This document shows positions 51,588 through 59,708 of a stretch of 64,000 nucleotides of DNA, one piece after another. The number at the start of each line of letters is the position of its first letter. Position 1 is the stretch's first letter. The stretch covers positions 1-64,000 of the forward strand of contig JBAXPV010000001.1 of the NCBI GenBank assembly GCA_037132075.1. Direction: 5' to 3'. The translations under genes were made by a program, and so were the position numbers. The stretch is from JBAXPV01 sp037132075 (GTDB taxonomy: Bacteria; Bacteroidota; Bacteroidia; Bacteroidales; CAIXZF01). Under the pieces are notes generated by a model that was not told where the DNA came from, did not search any database, and saw only the letters and a list, made by a program, of their open reading frames with translations.

Positions 51588-52523
51588 GTGGATATCATTC
51601 TCGATCAAAATAAATTTCAACAATTCAGCCAGCTTGAATTCGTCGCGAGACAGGTAGTGGAAGGCTTTATCACCGGGCTGCACAAAAGCCCTTTTCATGG
51701 CTTTAGTGTTGAATTCGCCGAACACCGCCTCCACAACCCCGGCGAATCGATTAAAAACATCGACTGGAAACTTTATGGCAGGACCGATAAACTCTTCTCC
51801 AAACGCTATGAAGAAGAAACGAACCTGCGTTGCCAGATCATTATCGACATTTCATCCTCCATGTTTTATCCGCATAAGGAAAAACCATCGCTGGAAAACC
51901 CGAATAAAATTACCTTTTCCGTTTATGCAGCCGCTGCAATCATGTCGCTGCTCAAGACCCAGCGAGACGCTGTAGGGCTCACCGTTTTCTCCGACAACAT
52001 CAAGCTGTTCACCCCAACGAAGTCTAATTCCCTTCATTTAAAATATCTCTACCAGGAACTTGAGAAACTGCTGCGGCCTATTCCTGTTGATGAGCAACGT
52101 CTAACCCATGCCACTTCCGTATTGCATGAAGTGTCCGATAACATCCACAAACGATCCCTGGTCATCATTTTTAGTGATATGTTCGAGACAGGGAGTAATT
52201 TTGAAGAACTCTTTTCGTCGCTACAGCATCTGCGGCACAACAAACATGAAGTGATCCTTTTCCATGTCGTCGACAAAGCCCATGAGCTCGATTTCAAATT
52301 CGAGAACCGTCCCTACCGGTTTATCGATGTTGAAACCGGGCAGGAACTCAAGGTACATCCCAATGAAGTCAAAGACACCTATGTGAATGCTGTCAATGAA
52401 TTCAAAAACCAGCTCAAACTCCGCTGCGGACAATACCGTATCGACTTTGTAGAAGCGGATATCAACGAGGGATTCCGGCAAATTTTACTACCGTATTTGT
52501 TGAAGCGGGAGAAGCTTTTCTAA
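51588..52523 (+). CDS. DUF58 domain protein
   Basis: 311 residues; first usable start is GTG at 51588. DUF58 is recognised by SPFHGFSVEFAEHRLHNPGE (~37-56), the signature IKNIDWKLYGRTDKLFSKRYEEE and the VWA-like strand IIIDISSSMFYP (a MIDAS-like DxSxS). A predicted soluble protein. DUF58 proteins usually sit beside MoxR ATPases and VWA membrane proteins and are thought to act with these as chaperone-like complexes; no moxR gene lies next to this one, which leaves it isolated between trxA and the DUF4838 gene. Function otherwise unknown. Confidence 0.88.
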   Translation: MDIILDQNKFQQFSQLEFVARQVVEGFITGLHKSPFHGFSVEFAEHRLHNPGESIKNIDWKLYGRTDKLFSKRYEEETNLRCQIIIDISSSMFYPHKEKPSLENPNKITFSVYAAAAIMSLLKTQRDAVGLTVFSDNIKLFTPTKSNSLHLKYLYQELEKLLRPIPVDEQRLTHATSVLHEVSDNIHKRSLVIIFSDMFETGSNFEELFSSLQHLRHNKHEVILFHVVDKAHELDFKFENRPYRFIDVETGQELKVHPNEVKDTYVNAVNEFKNQLKLRCGQYRIDFVEADINEGFRQILLPYLLKREKLF

Positions 52524-52529
52524 TTCGCT

Positions 52530-52602
52530 CACAGATTACGCAGATTTCAGGACGAGTCACAGAGATAATTTCTGTGTAATCTGTGTTTCATTTTCTCTGT
52601 GT
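52530..52602. repeat. Nested inverted repeats of the CACAGATTACGCAGA family
   Basis: CACAGATTACGCAGA (52530-52544) pairs with TCTGTGTAATCTGTG (52571-52585) with one mismatch; GTCACAGAGA (52556-52565) pairs nearly perfectly with TCTCTGTGTC (52594-52603). The same words recur at 59271-59285 and 60072-60086. Fills the gap between the DUF58 and DUF4838 genes. Confidence 0.75.
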
Positions 52603-52649
52603 CCTCTGTGTGAAAAAAATATTTCCCATATTTGACAAAAGCTTTCCAC

Positions 52650-54920
52650 ATGAACATAAAACTGCCAAAACTACTGATCCTCATGCTGCTCCTGGGTTTC
52701 CAAAGCCTTGCAGAAACTTCTGAAAACCATCCAAAGCTGCTGATCGCAAGTAATGGCTCCACAAAATATTCTATCCGATTATTCAAAGAACCAAAGCCTG
52801 TTGAACTTCAGTCCGCCAAATTGTTACAGGATTATCTTTTCAAATCAACCCAGGTTGAATTTAAAATTAAAGGGAACGATTCGCTGAATGGCAAAACCTC
52901 TATCTATCTAATGACTGAGGGCCACAGCGATTTCTTCACCTACCCTATTCCCTGGAAAAAAATCAATCCGGATGGCTTCATCATCGCCATTGCCGGGCAA
53001 AACATCCTCATCGCCGGGGGCAGCGACAAAGGTCTGCTCTGTGGCATCAGCCACTTTTTGGAGAAATACCTGGGCATCCGCAAGTTCAGCGACAAAGCAG
53101 AACTCCTCCCTCACTGGCCCGTTTTGAGCATCGAGCCTGTAAATGAGCTACAAAATCCGGCCTTCGAATACCGAAGCAATCACATTAAAGATCCTGCTTA
53201 TGACGAATGGCACGGACTGGACAACTATAACGACACCTGGGGAATGTATGTTCATACCTTCAATAAGCTCATTCCGCCTCAGGAATACTTTTCCACCCAT
53301 CCTGAATATTTTTCCCTCCTCCCTGCCGGCCGCGTACCCGATGCCCAGCTCTGCCTGAGCAACCCGGCTGTCCTGAAACTCGTGATTGAAAGATTGGGAG
53401 AAAGGATCAAACTTGAACCTTCGAAAAAATACTGGTCTGTCTCACAAAACGACACTTACAGTCCGTGCGGATGCGAAAACTGCAAAAAGCTGGACCTAAA
53501 ATATGGCGGCCCTTCCGGCACCATGATCTGGTTCGTAAACCAGGTGGCAGCTGCCTTTCCCGACAGGCAGGTCAGCACCCTCGCCTACCAGTACACACGT
53601 TCCGCGCCACGCAACATTAAACCCAGGGAGAATGTCAACATTTTCCTGTGCAGCATTGAATGTGACCGAAGCAAAGCCCTCACCGAACACCCTGGCGGCC
53701 AGTCTTTCGTGAAAGATGTGGAAGAATGGAGTAAGCTTACCCACAACATCATGATCTGGGATTATATCATACAATACCGCAGCATGATGAGCCCCTTCCC
53801 CAACTTCCCTGTGTTGCAGCCCAACCTGCAGTTCTTTGCCAAGATGAAAATCCCCATGGTTTTTGAACAAGGGCCAAGCATCATGGGCCATTCAGAATTC
53901 TCAGAACTCAGGGCTTACCTGGCTGCCAAGCTCCTTTGGAACCCCGATGTCAAGATTGACTCTGTCATGAATGACTTCTGCACTGGCTATTATGGAAAGG
54001 CCGGACCTATGATCCTGGATTACATAGGAACGATGAATCATGAACTGAAGTCATCAGGGGAAGAGCTGGGAATCTATGGTTTGCCAAAACCTTCTGATAA
54101 TGGATATCTAAGTCAGCCTAATATAAAAGCTTATGCAGTGATCTTCGACCAGGCAGAAAATGCAGTTAAGGATGACAAGATTTTCCTTGAAAGAGTTCGT
54201 GCGGCGAGACTCCCCTTACAGTTCGCCACCCTGGAGATCGCGAAAATACTGGGTGTACAGCCGGGAGGCTTTTTTACCAAAGACGAAAAAGGAAGCTTTA
54301 ATCTCCGCAAAGACCTGCTTGTCATGCTCGATACCTTCCTGGTCCGTTGCAAACGCAATGACATCAAAGGATTGAACGAAAAGGGAAATGCGCCTGATGA
54401 GTTTTACAAAAACACCCTGGCATTCCTGAATACCAGCTATCAGCCGAACCTGGCTTACCTGGCACCTGTAAGCCTCGACCCTCCTGCGAGTCCGAAATAC
54501 AATAAGGGAAATGCGCAGGCTCTCACTGACGGACTTTGTGGCCTGGATGATTATTCCTTAAACTGGCTGGGCTGGGAAGGCGAAAATATGAATGCCGTTA
54601 TTGACCTGGGAAAGCTTATGGAGATGAGCAGCATCACCCTGAATTTCTTACAGGACAACAACGCCTGGATCTTCATGCCATTATCCGTAACCTTTTCAAT
54701 ATCAGAAGATGGCAAGAAATATAAGGACTGCGGAACGAAAAAAACGATGACCGACGCGAAGGCTGTCGGCTTTCTTACAGAAGAAATAAAAACAACAATC
54801 TCAACGACAAAAGCCCGCTATATCAGGGTGACTGCCGTGAACCAGAAGACTTGCCCGGTTTGGCATAAGGGGGCAGGTGGGAAATGCTGGATCTTTGGGG
54901 ATGAGATCAGGGTAAACTAA
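52650..54920 (+). CDS. Secreted DUF4838 protein with C-terminal discoidin-like domain
   Basis: 756 residues from ATG 52650, which opens the signal peptide (LPKLLILMLLLGFQSLA). Residues ~30-165 resemble the N-terminal domain of GH67-type alpha-glucuronidases (SAKLLQDYL, ILIAGGSDKGLLCGISHFLEKYLGIR). DUF4838 occupies ~180-470, with QNDTYSPCGCENCKKLD, where the cysteines may bind metal, and the long TIM-barrel-like stretch IMIWDYIIQYRSMMSPFPNF and GPSIMGHSEFSELRAYLAAKL. Residues ~613-750 look like an F5/8 type C (discoidin) sugar-binding domain (ALTDGLCGLDDYSLNWLGW, VIDLGKL, RYIRVTAVNQ). Probably acts on or binds an extracellular polysaccharide, but DUF4838 has no proven activity. No T9SS sorting domain. 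Confidence 0.85.
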   Translation: MNIKLPKLLILMLLLGFQSLAETSENHPKLLIASNGSTKYSIRLFKEPKPVELQSAKLLQDYLFKSTQVEFKIKGNDSLNGKTSIYLMTEGHSDFFTYPIPWKKINPDGFIIAIAGQNILIAGGSDKGLLCGISHFLEKYLGIRKFSDKAELLPHWPVLSIEPVNELQNPAFEYRSNHIKDPAYDEWHGLDNYNDTWGMYVHTFNKLIPPQEYFSTHPEYFSLLPAGRVPDAQLCLSNPAVLKLVIERLGERIKLEPSKKYWSVSQNDTYSPCGCENCKKLDLKYGGPSGTMIWFVNQVAAAFPDRQVSTLAYQYTRSAPRNIKPRENVNIFLCSIECDRSKALTEHPGGQSFVKDVEEWSKLTHNIMIWDYIIQYRSMMSPFPNFPVLQPNLQFFAKMKIPMVFEQGPSIMGHSEFSELRAYLAAKLLWNPDVKIDSVMNDFCTGYYGKAGPMILDYIGTMNHELKSSGEELGIYGLPKPSDNGYLSQPNIKAYAVIFDQAENAVKDDKIFLERVRAARLPLQFATLEIAKILGVQPGGFFTKDEKGSFNLRKDLLVMLDTFLVRCKRNDIKGLNEKGNAPDEFYKNTLAFLNTSYQPNLAYLAPVSLDPPASPKYNKGNAQALTDGLCGLDDYSLNWLGWEGENMNAVIDLGKLMEMSSITLNFLQDNNAWIFMPLSVTFSISEDGKKYKDCGTKKTMTDAKAVGFLTEEIKTTISTTKARYIRVTAVNQKTCPVWHKGAGGKCWIFGDEIRVN

Positions 54921-54925
54921 ACAGC

Positions 54926-54956
54926 TTGTGGTAATAAAGGAAAAGACTTATCTTTG
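54926..54956 (+). promoter_or_regulatory. Bacteroidota-type promoter abutting the CD7 start
   Basis: TTG at 54926-54928, a 20-nt spacer and TATCTTTG at 54949-54956. The CD7 ATG is at 54960, only 3 nt beyond, so transcription would begin at or next to the start codon. Confidence 0.6.
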
Positions 54957-54959
54957 AGA

Positions 54960-56591
54960 ATGAAGACAAAATCGAAAGTTCTCAGTTTTATGCTGTTTGG
55001 ATTTTTAATAATCCCATTAATCAGCTCCTCACAGATTGTGTGCCGAATGGGAAATTATTCGGCTTTACCCGGTCAGCAGATCATCGTGCCAGTGAAGATT
55101 AATGGCTTTACAGATCTTGGGTCCATGTCGTTGAACATTCTTTACGATCCTACAGTCTTGGCTTATACAGGTAATTCATCCTGGGATACCACGCTGAACG
55201 GAGGATTTTACATGACCAATGGTGGAAACGGACAATTTGGAATCGGCTGGTTTTCAATGGTTCCTGTTAGCATAGCAGATACAGCTATCGTCGGTACTAT
55301 TGAGTTCAATTATATTGCAGGTAATTCTGCACTTGTCTTTGACCTCTGGTCACCCGGTGCCTGCGAATTCTCTGATGAGTTTGGTTCAACTGTTTACGCA
55401 CAGTATATAAATGGGTCAGTAACAGGTGGCGGTCCGTCGCCATCATGCAGCAATTCCTTCAGTATTGCCACGGGCCCTACCCTGTCAATTTCAGTGGTTG
55501 CAAGTGTAGTGAATTCCAGTCCTGTCTATAATTATGCCTGGGACTTTGGCGACGGAACCACGGCATCAGGGCCTTCAATGGGTGTCAATCACACCTATAC
55601 GACTTATGGAACATATAATATCAGCCTGACCACCTGGGGGTATAATTTATGCGTTGCATCATCTTCATTACCTGTTACGCTCACTTCATGCAATATGTAC
55701 GGGACTGTTTTTGCACACAATACTCTTTGTCTTGATACAGGGATGGTGCAATTTTATCAATATGATACACTGACCAGCAACTACAACCTTTACGATTCAG
55801 TGTCTTTTGCAAATCACTATTTCCAGCCGGGTTATACACAGGGGGTTTATCTTTTGAAAGTCATCCCTGGCAGTACTTCTGCGTCCTTGTCGATCTGTGT
55901 GCCTACGTATTATGGAGATACGCCATTCTGGAACATGGCACCTGTCATAAATCCCTGTCAGACGTTAAGTCCATATAACATTCACATGACGCAAATTATT
56001 GGAACAAGTCCCGGTCCGGGAAATATTGGCGGAACCATAAGTACCTTATTAAAACAAACGAACGCAGGCATACCTGCGGAAGGAATTGAAATATTACTTA
56101 CTTCGCTCAGTGATTCAATCCTGGCAGTTTACTATTCTGACAATACTGGTGGATTTCATTTTAACAACCTGGCTTATGGGACTTATAAGCTCCGCGCAGA
56201 AATTACATCGGTACACTGCACGCCGATTATTATAACACTTTCACCCTCGAATCCCTCCGATACAAACCTGATTTTAAACGTCACCCCTGCAGGAATTATT
56301 CTTGGGCTTTCTTCAAATACCACCCACTTGCCTTTTACTATCGGGAAAATATTCCCAAATCCAGCCAGTGACAGGCTATCCATTGAGGTTACCGGGGCTG
56401 CTCTGATCAATTACAGTATTGAGGTCTATAACCTTCTTGGGCAGACCGTGATCAGCCAGGAAAATTTACAGACAGGCGGAAACAATCTTATCAGCCTGAA
56501 CACTGAAGGTTTAATGCCCGGAATTTACCTGTTGTCCTTTAAAACGGCTCATGGAGAGGTACTGAGAAGGAGTTTTAGTATTTGCAGGTAA
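54960..56591 (+). CDS. CD7: T9SS-exported cohesin-PKD protein
   Basis: 543 residues from ATG 54960. Signal peptide to ~25 (LFGFLIIPLISSSQ). Cohesin-like domain ~27-155 of the same type as in CD1-CD6: ALPGQQIIVPVKINGF, LNILYDPTVLAYTG, QFGIGWFSMVP, GACEFSDEFG, INGSV. A PKD domain at ~190-235 is marked by YAWDFGDGTTASG and HTYTTYGTYNISL. A carboxypeptidase-regulatory-like segment (~360-440; YYSDNTGGFHFNNLAYGTY) precedes a T9SS type A sorting domain ~465-543 (KIFPNPASDRLSIEV, GIYLLSFKTAHGEVLRRSF). It has no dockerin module and lies 14 kb from the main cluster, so it could be a further docking partner or an independent protein. The FISUMP gene follows after 26 nt. Confidence 0.82.
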   Translation: MKTKSKVLSFMLFGFLIIPLISSSQIVCRMGNYSALPGQQIIVPVKINGFTDLGSMSLNILYDPTVLAYTGNSSWDTTLNGGFYMTNGGNGQFGIGWFSMVPVSIADTAIVGTIEFNYIAGNSALVFDLWSPGACEFSDEFGSTVYAQYINGSVTGGGPSPSCSNSFSIATGPTLSISVVASVVNSSPVYNYAWDFGDGTTASGPSMGVNHTYTTYGTYNISLTTWGYNLCVASSSLPVTLTSCNMYGTVFAHNTLCLDTGMVQFYQYDTLTSNYNLYDSVSFANHYFQPGYTQGVYLLKVIPGSTSASLSICVPTYYGDTPFWNMAPVINPCQTLSPYNIHMTQIIGTSPGPGNIGGTISTLLKQTNAGIPAEGIEILLTSLSDSILAVYYSDNTGGFHFNNLAYGTYKLRAEITSVHCTPIIITLSPSNPSDTNLILNVTPAGIILGLSSNTTHLPFTIGKIFPNPASDRLSIEVTGAALINYSIEVYNLLGQTVISQENLQTGGNNLISLNTEGLMPGIYLLSFKTAHGEVLRRSFSICR

Positions 56592-56617
56592 AGAGGTTAA
56601 AATCCGCGAGAGATAGT

Positions 56618-57967
56618 ATGAAAACAATGAAAATATTTCCGGTTTTGTGCTTCATTACCTTATGTATGGCAATAGCTGCACAGGGACAGATAATAGAATT
56701 GAAATTCACTTCTCTTGTTTACGGGAGCCATGTTGATCTGGATAGCGTCAGGGTAAGGAACATCACACATCCCGGAGACACAGTACTTTACTGGCCTGAT
56801 ACTACCCTGATGATTGGCTATCTAGGTGTTGAAGGGCCATTAAATGATCAGTTTTCAGCTTTTAACATGCGACATTCTTCAGCAAATCCAGTCATCGATA
56901 AGGCTGACATCCAAATATTCCTTCCAGCTGGCGGTTATGTGTTTCTCAGGATTACTGATATTTCGGGAAGCCTGATCCTGGAAATGAATCAATATTTTTC
57001 AGCAGGATCTCATGTGTTCCGGTATTATCCTTCCAAGCCGGGTATCAGCATTATTTCAGCCAGATATCAGTCAGAAGTAAAGTCATTGAAATTAATTTAC
57101 ACAGGTAGTGAAAACCGCAATAATCAGTTGAATTATATGGGGACTCAATCCGCGAAGCCCATAACAAAATCAGTGAGTTCATCACTTCCTTTTTTGTTCT
57201 ACCCCGGAGATACAATACAGTTGCAGGGATGGCACAACGGGCAAAACGCCATTCTTAACACAGCTCCGGTGGCAAGTAAAGATTATGCATTTATGTTTGG
57301 ATTGAATTATCCCTGTCCCGGTCTGCCACAATTTGAATATGGAGGGCAGGTTTACAATACTGTGCAAATTGGGACACAGTGCTGGATGAAAGAAAACCTG
57401 AATATTGGAATCAAAGTAAATAGTATCTACATACCTTATCTATATCATTATGATATGCACAATGACGGGAAGATAGAAAAATATTGCTTCAACAACGACA
57501 CGGCCAATTGTACTGTTTACGGAGGTATTTACGAGTGGAATGAAATCATGCAATATCAGAATTCGCCGGGAATCCAGGGGATTTGTGCCTTAGGCTGGCA
57601 TATTCCCACGAACGAGGAATGGTGTACGCTGGCGTCTTATCTTGATTCGACGGTCACATGCAGCTGGGGAGCCAACGGGACTTTTGTAGCGGACAAATTA
57701 AAGGAGACAGGTATTGCACATTGGTATTCCTTTAACCTGAGTGCAAGCAATGAAAGCGGATTTACGGCTTTGGCGGCATCCTACCGCCATCCTGTGGGTG
57801 AATGGCCTGCAGCTATTGCAAATCAGCGTGCTCTTTTCTGGACCTCCTCAACGTACTCACTCAGTTCGGCATGGGCTTATTCATTGGGTTATAATATCAG
57901 TACCATTAGCAAACTGCCAAATCAGATGCAGATGGGAGAATCTGTTCGTTGTATCCTGGATTATTGA
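56618..57967 (+). CDS. Secreted FISUMP domain protein
   Basis: 449 residues from ATG 56618; the frame is open slightly upstream into CD7, but this start gives the signal peptide (FPVLCFITLCMAIAAQG). Residues ~20-180 are an uncharacterised N-terminal region ending in a strand pattern like a T9SS domain (FLRITDISGSLILEMNQYFS, GSHVFRYYPSKPG) although it is internal here. Residues ~235-449 are a FISUMP (Fibrobacter succinogenes major paralogous) domain: YNTVQIGTQCWMKENLNIG, VYGGIYEWNEIMQY, CALGWHIPTNEEWCTL, ESGFTALAASYRHP, FWTSSTYS, ESVRCILD. FISUMP proteins are surface or secreted proteins of unknown role. Probably co-transcribed with CD7. Confidence 0.85.
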   Translation: MKTMKIFPVLCFITLCMAIAAQGQIIELKFTSLVYGSHVDLDSVRVRNITHPGDTVLYWPDTTLMIGYLGVEGPLNDQFSAFNMRHSSANPVIDKADIQIFLPAGGYVFLRITDISGSLILEMNQYFSAGSHVFRYYPSKPGISIISARYQSEVKSLKLIYTGSENRNNQLNYMGTQSAKPITKSVSSSLPFLFYPGDTIQLQGWHNGQNAILNTAPVASKDYAFMFGLNYPCPGLPQFEYGGQVYNTVQIGTQCWMKENLNIGIKVNSIYIPYLYHYDMHNDGKIEKYCFNNDTANCTVYGGIYEWNEIMQYQNSPGIQGICALGWHIPTNEEWCTLASYLDSTVTCSWGANGTFVADKLKETGIAHWYSFNLSASNESGFTALAASYRHPVGEWPAAIANQRALFWTSSTYSLSSAWAYSLGYNISTISKLPNQMQMGESVRCILDY

Positions 57968-58046
57968 GAATGTATAAAATCCAAATGGATTATTGTACCT
58001 TTGTAAACAAAAAAGATACTGTTTTTGATTATATAACACATTGAAT

Positions 58047-58253
58047 ATGAAATTACTACTTGAAATTCAGGACAATAAAGCAAGCTTCTTTTTGGAATTG
58101 ATTAAGAATTTCAGATTCATCAAGGCAAAACCTATATCTGCCGATAATGCAGCTTTGCTTGAAGAAATTCAAGAAGCTGTCTTAAATATGAACCTTGTAA
58201 GTGAAGGTAAATTAAAGGCCCGTCCTGCTTCGGAATTACTCCATGAATTATAG
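58047..58253 (+). CDS. Small antitoxin-like protein of a type II toxin-antitoxin pair
   Basis: 68 residues from ATG 58047; acidic and helical (MKLLLEIQDNKASFFLELI, NAALLEEIQEAVLNMNLV, ending ARPASELLHEL). It resembles the small partners found directly before RelE/ParE-type toxins in Bacteroidota: the length, the KLKARPA.ELL.EL ending and the 11-nt overlap with a toxin-like reading frame all fit. That toxin is broken (next entry), so this would be an orphan antitoxin. TACCTTTG at 57996-58003 could be its -7 promoter element, though no well-placed TTG is seen. Confidence 0.65.
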   Translation: MKLLLEIQDNKASFFLELIKNFRFIKAKPISADNAALLEEIQEAVLNMNLVSEGKLKARPASELLHEL

Positions 58254-58408
58254 CATCTTCACCATACCACCCTTTGACAAGCAATTAAAAAAGCTCTCAA
58301 AAAAATATCCTTCTCTCAAATGTGTATCTGTTAACGATTTATGACAAATCCGAGACCCCGGATATTACTGATAAGCTTCTTATTGAACTGCTTACACAAA
58401 TAAAATAG
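58243..58408 (+). pseudogene. RelE/ParE-like toxin remnant with internal deletion and frameshift
   Basis: The first 26 codons from ATG 58243 read MNYSIFTIPPFDKQLKKLSK followed by KYPSLK, a toxin N-terminus. The frame then meets TGA at 58342-58344. From about 58324, in another frame, the DNA reads VYLLTIYDKSETPDITDKLL and on to LTQIK with a stop at 58406-58408, a typical C-terminus of the same toxin family (YLL.IYDKS). The middle of the gene, roughly half of the ~105-110 residues expected, is missing. Loss of the core should abolish ribonuclease or gyrase-poisoning activity. Confidence 0.75.
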
Positions 58409-58425
58409 AAATAAAATGTCGTCCC

Positions 58426-58523
58426 TTAGTGTTCTTTGTGAAACCCTTAGTGATCCTTTGTGCCACACCTTTTTTAAGTGGCTTCACAAAGTCACACCAA
58501 GGGTATCACAAAGGATCACAAAG
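58426..58523. repeat. Inverted repeat of CTTTGTG / CACAAAG type
   Basis: The arm 58426-58462 (TTAGTGTTCTTTGTGAAACC onward) is imperfectly complementary to 58485-58523 (CACAAAGTCACACCAAGGGT onward), with a ~22-nt loop. It separates the toxin remnant from the methyltransferase gene and looks like a dispersed intergenic element rather than coding DNA. Confidence 0.7.
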
Positions 58524-58540
58524 ATTTAAATATATTAATC

Positions 58541-59257
58541 TTGTCTAAGCTTACCTACCCAGGGAATGAACTGCAAGCCTTCTCCAAAGCTGTGAACTGG
58601 AAGAAGTATGTGGCTCGTCATATGAAGCCCTATATCAAGGGATGCGTGCTGGAAGTAGGGGCAGGAATCGGATCAAATACCCTGTACCTGATGCACCAGG
58701 GAATCGAAGACTGGCTGTGCCTGGAACCGGATTCCCAGAACCTGAAAACACTGAAGAAGAAGATTACACACAACGAATTATGCTCCAGATGCCGCACCCA
58801 GCTGGGGACATTGGCCACTATCGGCAAAGATGAGATGTTCGACACTATTTTATATTATGATGTTTTAGAACACATTAAAAACGACAACCTGGAAGTCATC
58901 AATGCCTTCAGCCACCTGCGTCCCGGCGGAAACCTCATTATACTCGCACCGGCGCATCAGTCGATGTTTTCTGCATTTGATGCGGCTATCGGGCACTTCA
59001 GAAGATATAATAAAGTAAGCCTGCGGGCAGTCATGGGAGATGGAATGAAGGAAATCACCTGTATTTACCTGGATTGTTTTGGATTTCTTGCCTATAAGAT
59101 TTACAGCACCTTTGCAAAAAAAAGGAACATCAGTGGTGGAAATGTAAAGCTTTGGGATAAGCTGCTGATTCCATTATCTGTTATCTTTGACAGGATTTTT
59201 AATTACAGGATCGGGAAATCGATATTAGGAATTTATCAAAGGAATTTAAATAAATAA
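58541..59257 (+). CDS. Class I SAM-dependent methyltransferase
   Basis: 238 residues from TTG 58541; a GTG at 58478 is possible, but the codons between lie in the intergenic repeat. The conserved NWKKYVARHMKPYIKG lead-in argues against starting later at ATG 58622. SAM motif I is VLEVGAGIGSNTLYL, with LCLEPD as the acidic motif II, DTILYYDVLEHIKND as motif IV and LRPGGNLIILAPAHQ as motif V; SMFSAFDAAIGHFRRYNK is typical of the family often found near glycosyltransferases. Residues ~165-230 are more hydrophobic and basic. Substrate not identifiable; a lipid or glycan intermediate is possible given the nearby GT-C-like gene. Confidence 0.82.
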   Translation: MSKLTYPGNELQAFSKAVNWKKYVARHMKPYIKGCVLEVGAGIGSNTLYLMHQGIEDWLCLEPDSQNLKTLKKKITHNELCSRCRTQLGTLATIGKDEMFDTILYYDVLEHIKNDNLEVINAFSHLRPGGNLIILAPAHQSMFSAFDAAIGHFRRYNKVSLRAVMGDGMKEITCIYLDCFGFLAYKIYSTFAKKRNISGGNVKLWDKLLIPLSVIFDRIFNYRIGKSILGIYQRNLNK

Positions 59258-59262
59258 GTGGG

Positions 59263-59308
59263 TTCACGGTAGATTACGCAGATTTTAGCCTTTCGACAAG
59301 CTCAGGGA
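59263..59308. repeat. Fragments of two dispersed intergenic repeats
   Basis: AGATTACGCAGATTT (59271-59285) repeats the word seen at 52532 and 60075; CCTTTCGACAAGCTCAGGGA (59289-59308) belongs to the same family as the loop of 11973-12018. They sit side by side before the MntA/HepT promoter. Confidence 0.6.
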
Positions 59309-59338
59309 CCGCTGATCAATAAATGAGATTTCTACTTT

Positions 59339-59368
59339 TTGTAATCGACTAAAAATAAAGTATCTTTG
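59339..59368 (+). promoter_or_regulatory. Bacteroidota-type promoter of the MntA/HepT pair
   Basis: TTG at 59339-59341, a 19-nt spacer and TATCTTTG at 59361-59368. The ATG at 59373 is 4 nt further, so the mRNA would be nearly leaderless, as predicted for CD7. Confidence 0.6.
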
Positions 59369-59372
59369 AATT

Positions 59373-59708
59373 ATGATTGTAAAAGACCAAATATCACTGA
59401 GAAAAGATGACTTTAAAACATTATGTCAGGACCATCATGTGAAATACTTATATGCGTTTGGATCTTCTGTTACTGAGAATTTTGACACTGACAAAAGTGA
59501 CATTGATTTGCTTGTCGAAATAGATGACATTGACCCTATTGAACGAGGTGAAAAGTTAATTTCCCTGTGGGATTTGTTTGAAAGTTTCTTCAGAAGAAAA
59601 GTCGATTTATTAACGGATTCTTCTATCAAAAACCCAATTTTAAGAAAAAGTATTAATTCCACTAAGATTCTGATTTATGACGGAGCAAGGGAAAAAGTAC
59701 TTATTTGA
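59373..59708 (+). CDS. mntA: MntA-like nucleotidyltransferase antitoxin
   Basis: 111 residues with a minimal nucleotidyltransferase fold. The motif GSSVTENFDTDKSDIDLLVE (residues ~30-49) supplies the GSx(10)DxD metal- and nucleotide-binding site; a later aspartate in RKVDLLTD completes the usual triad. In the known MntA-HepT system the antitoxin transfers AMP groups to a tyrosine of the HEPN toxin and so silences it. Overlaps the partner by 32 nt, and both are served by one promoter. Confidence 0.88.
   Translation: MIVKDQISLRKDDFKTLCQDHHVKYLYAFGSSVTENFDTDKSDIDLLVEIDDIDPIERGEKLISLWDLFESFFRRKVDLLTDSSIKNPILRKSINSTKILIYDGAREKVLI

Noticed and set aside
58478..58540. GTG-started extension of the methyltransferase
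   Set aside because: These codons lie in the CACAAAG inverted repeat; kept only as an alternative start.
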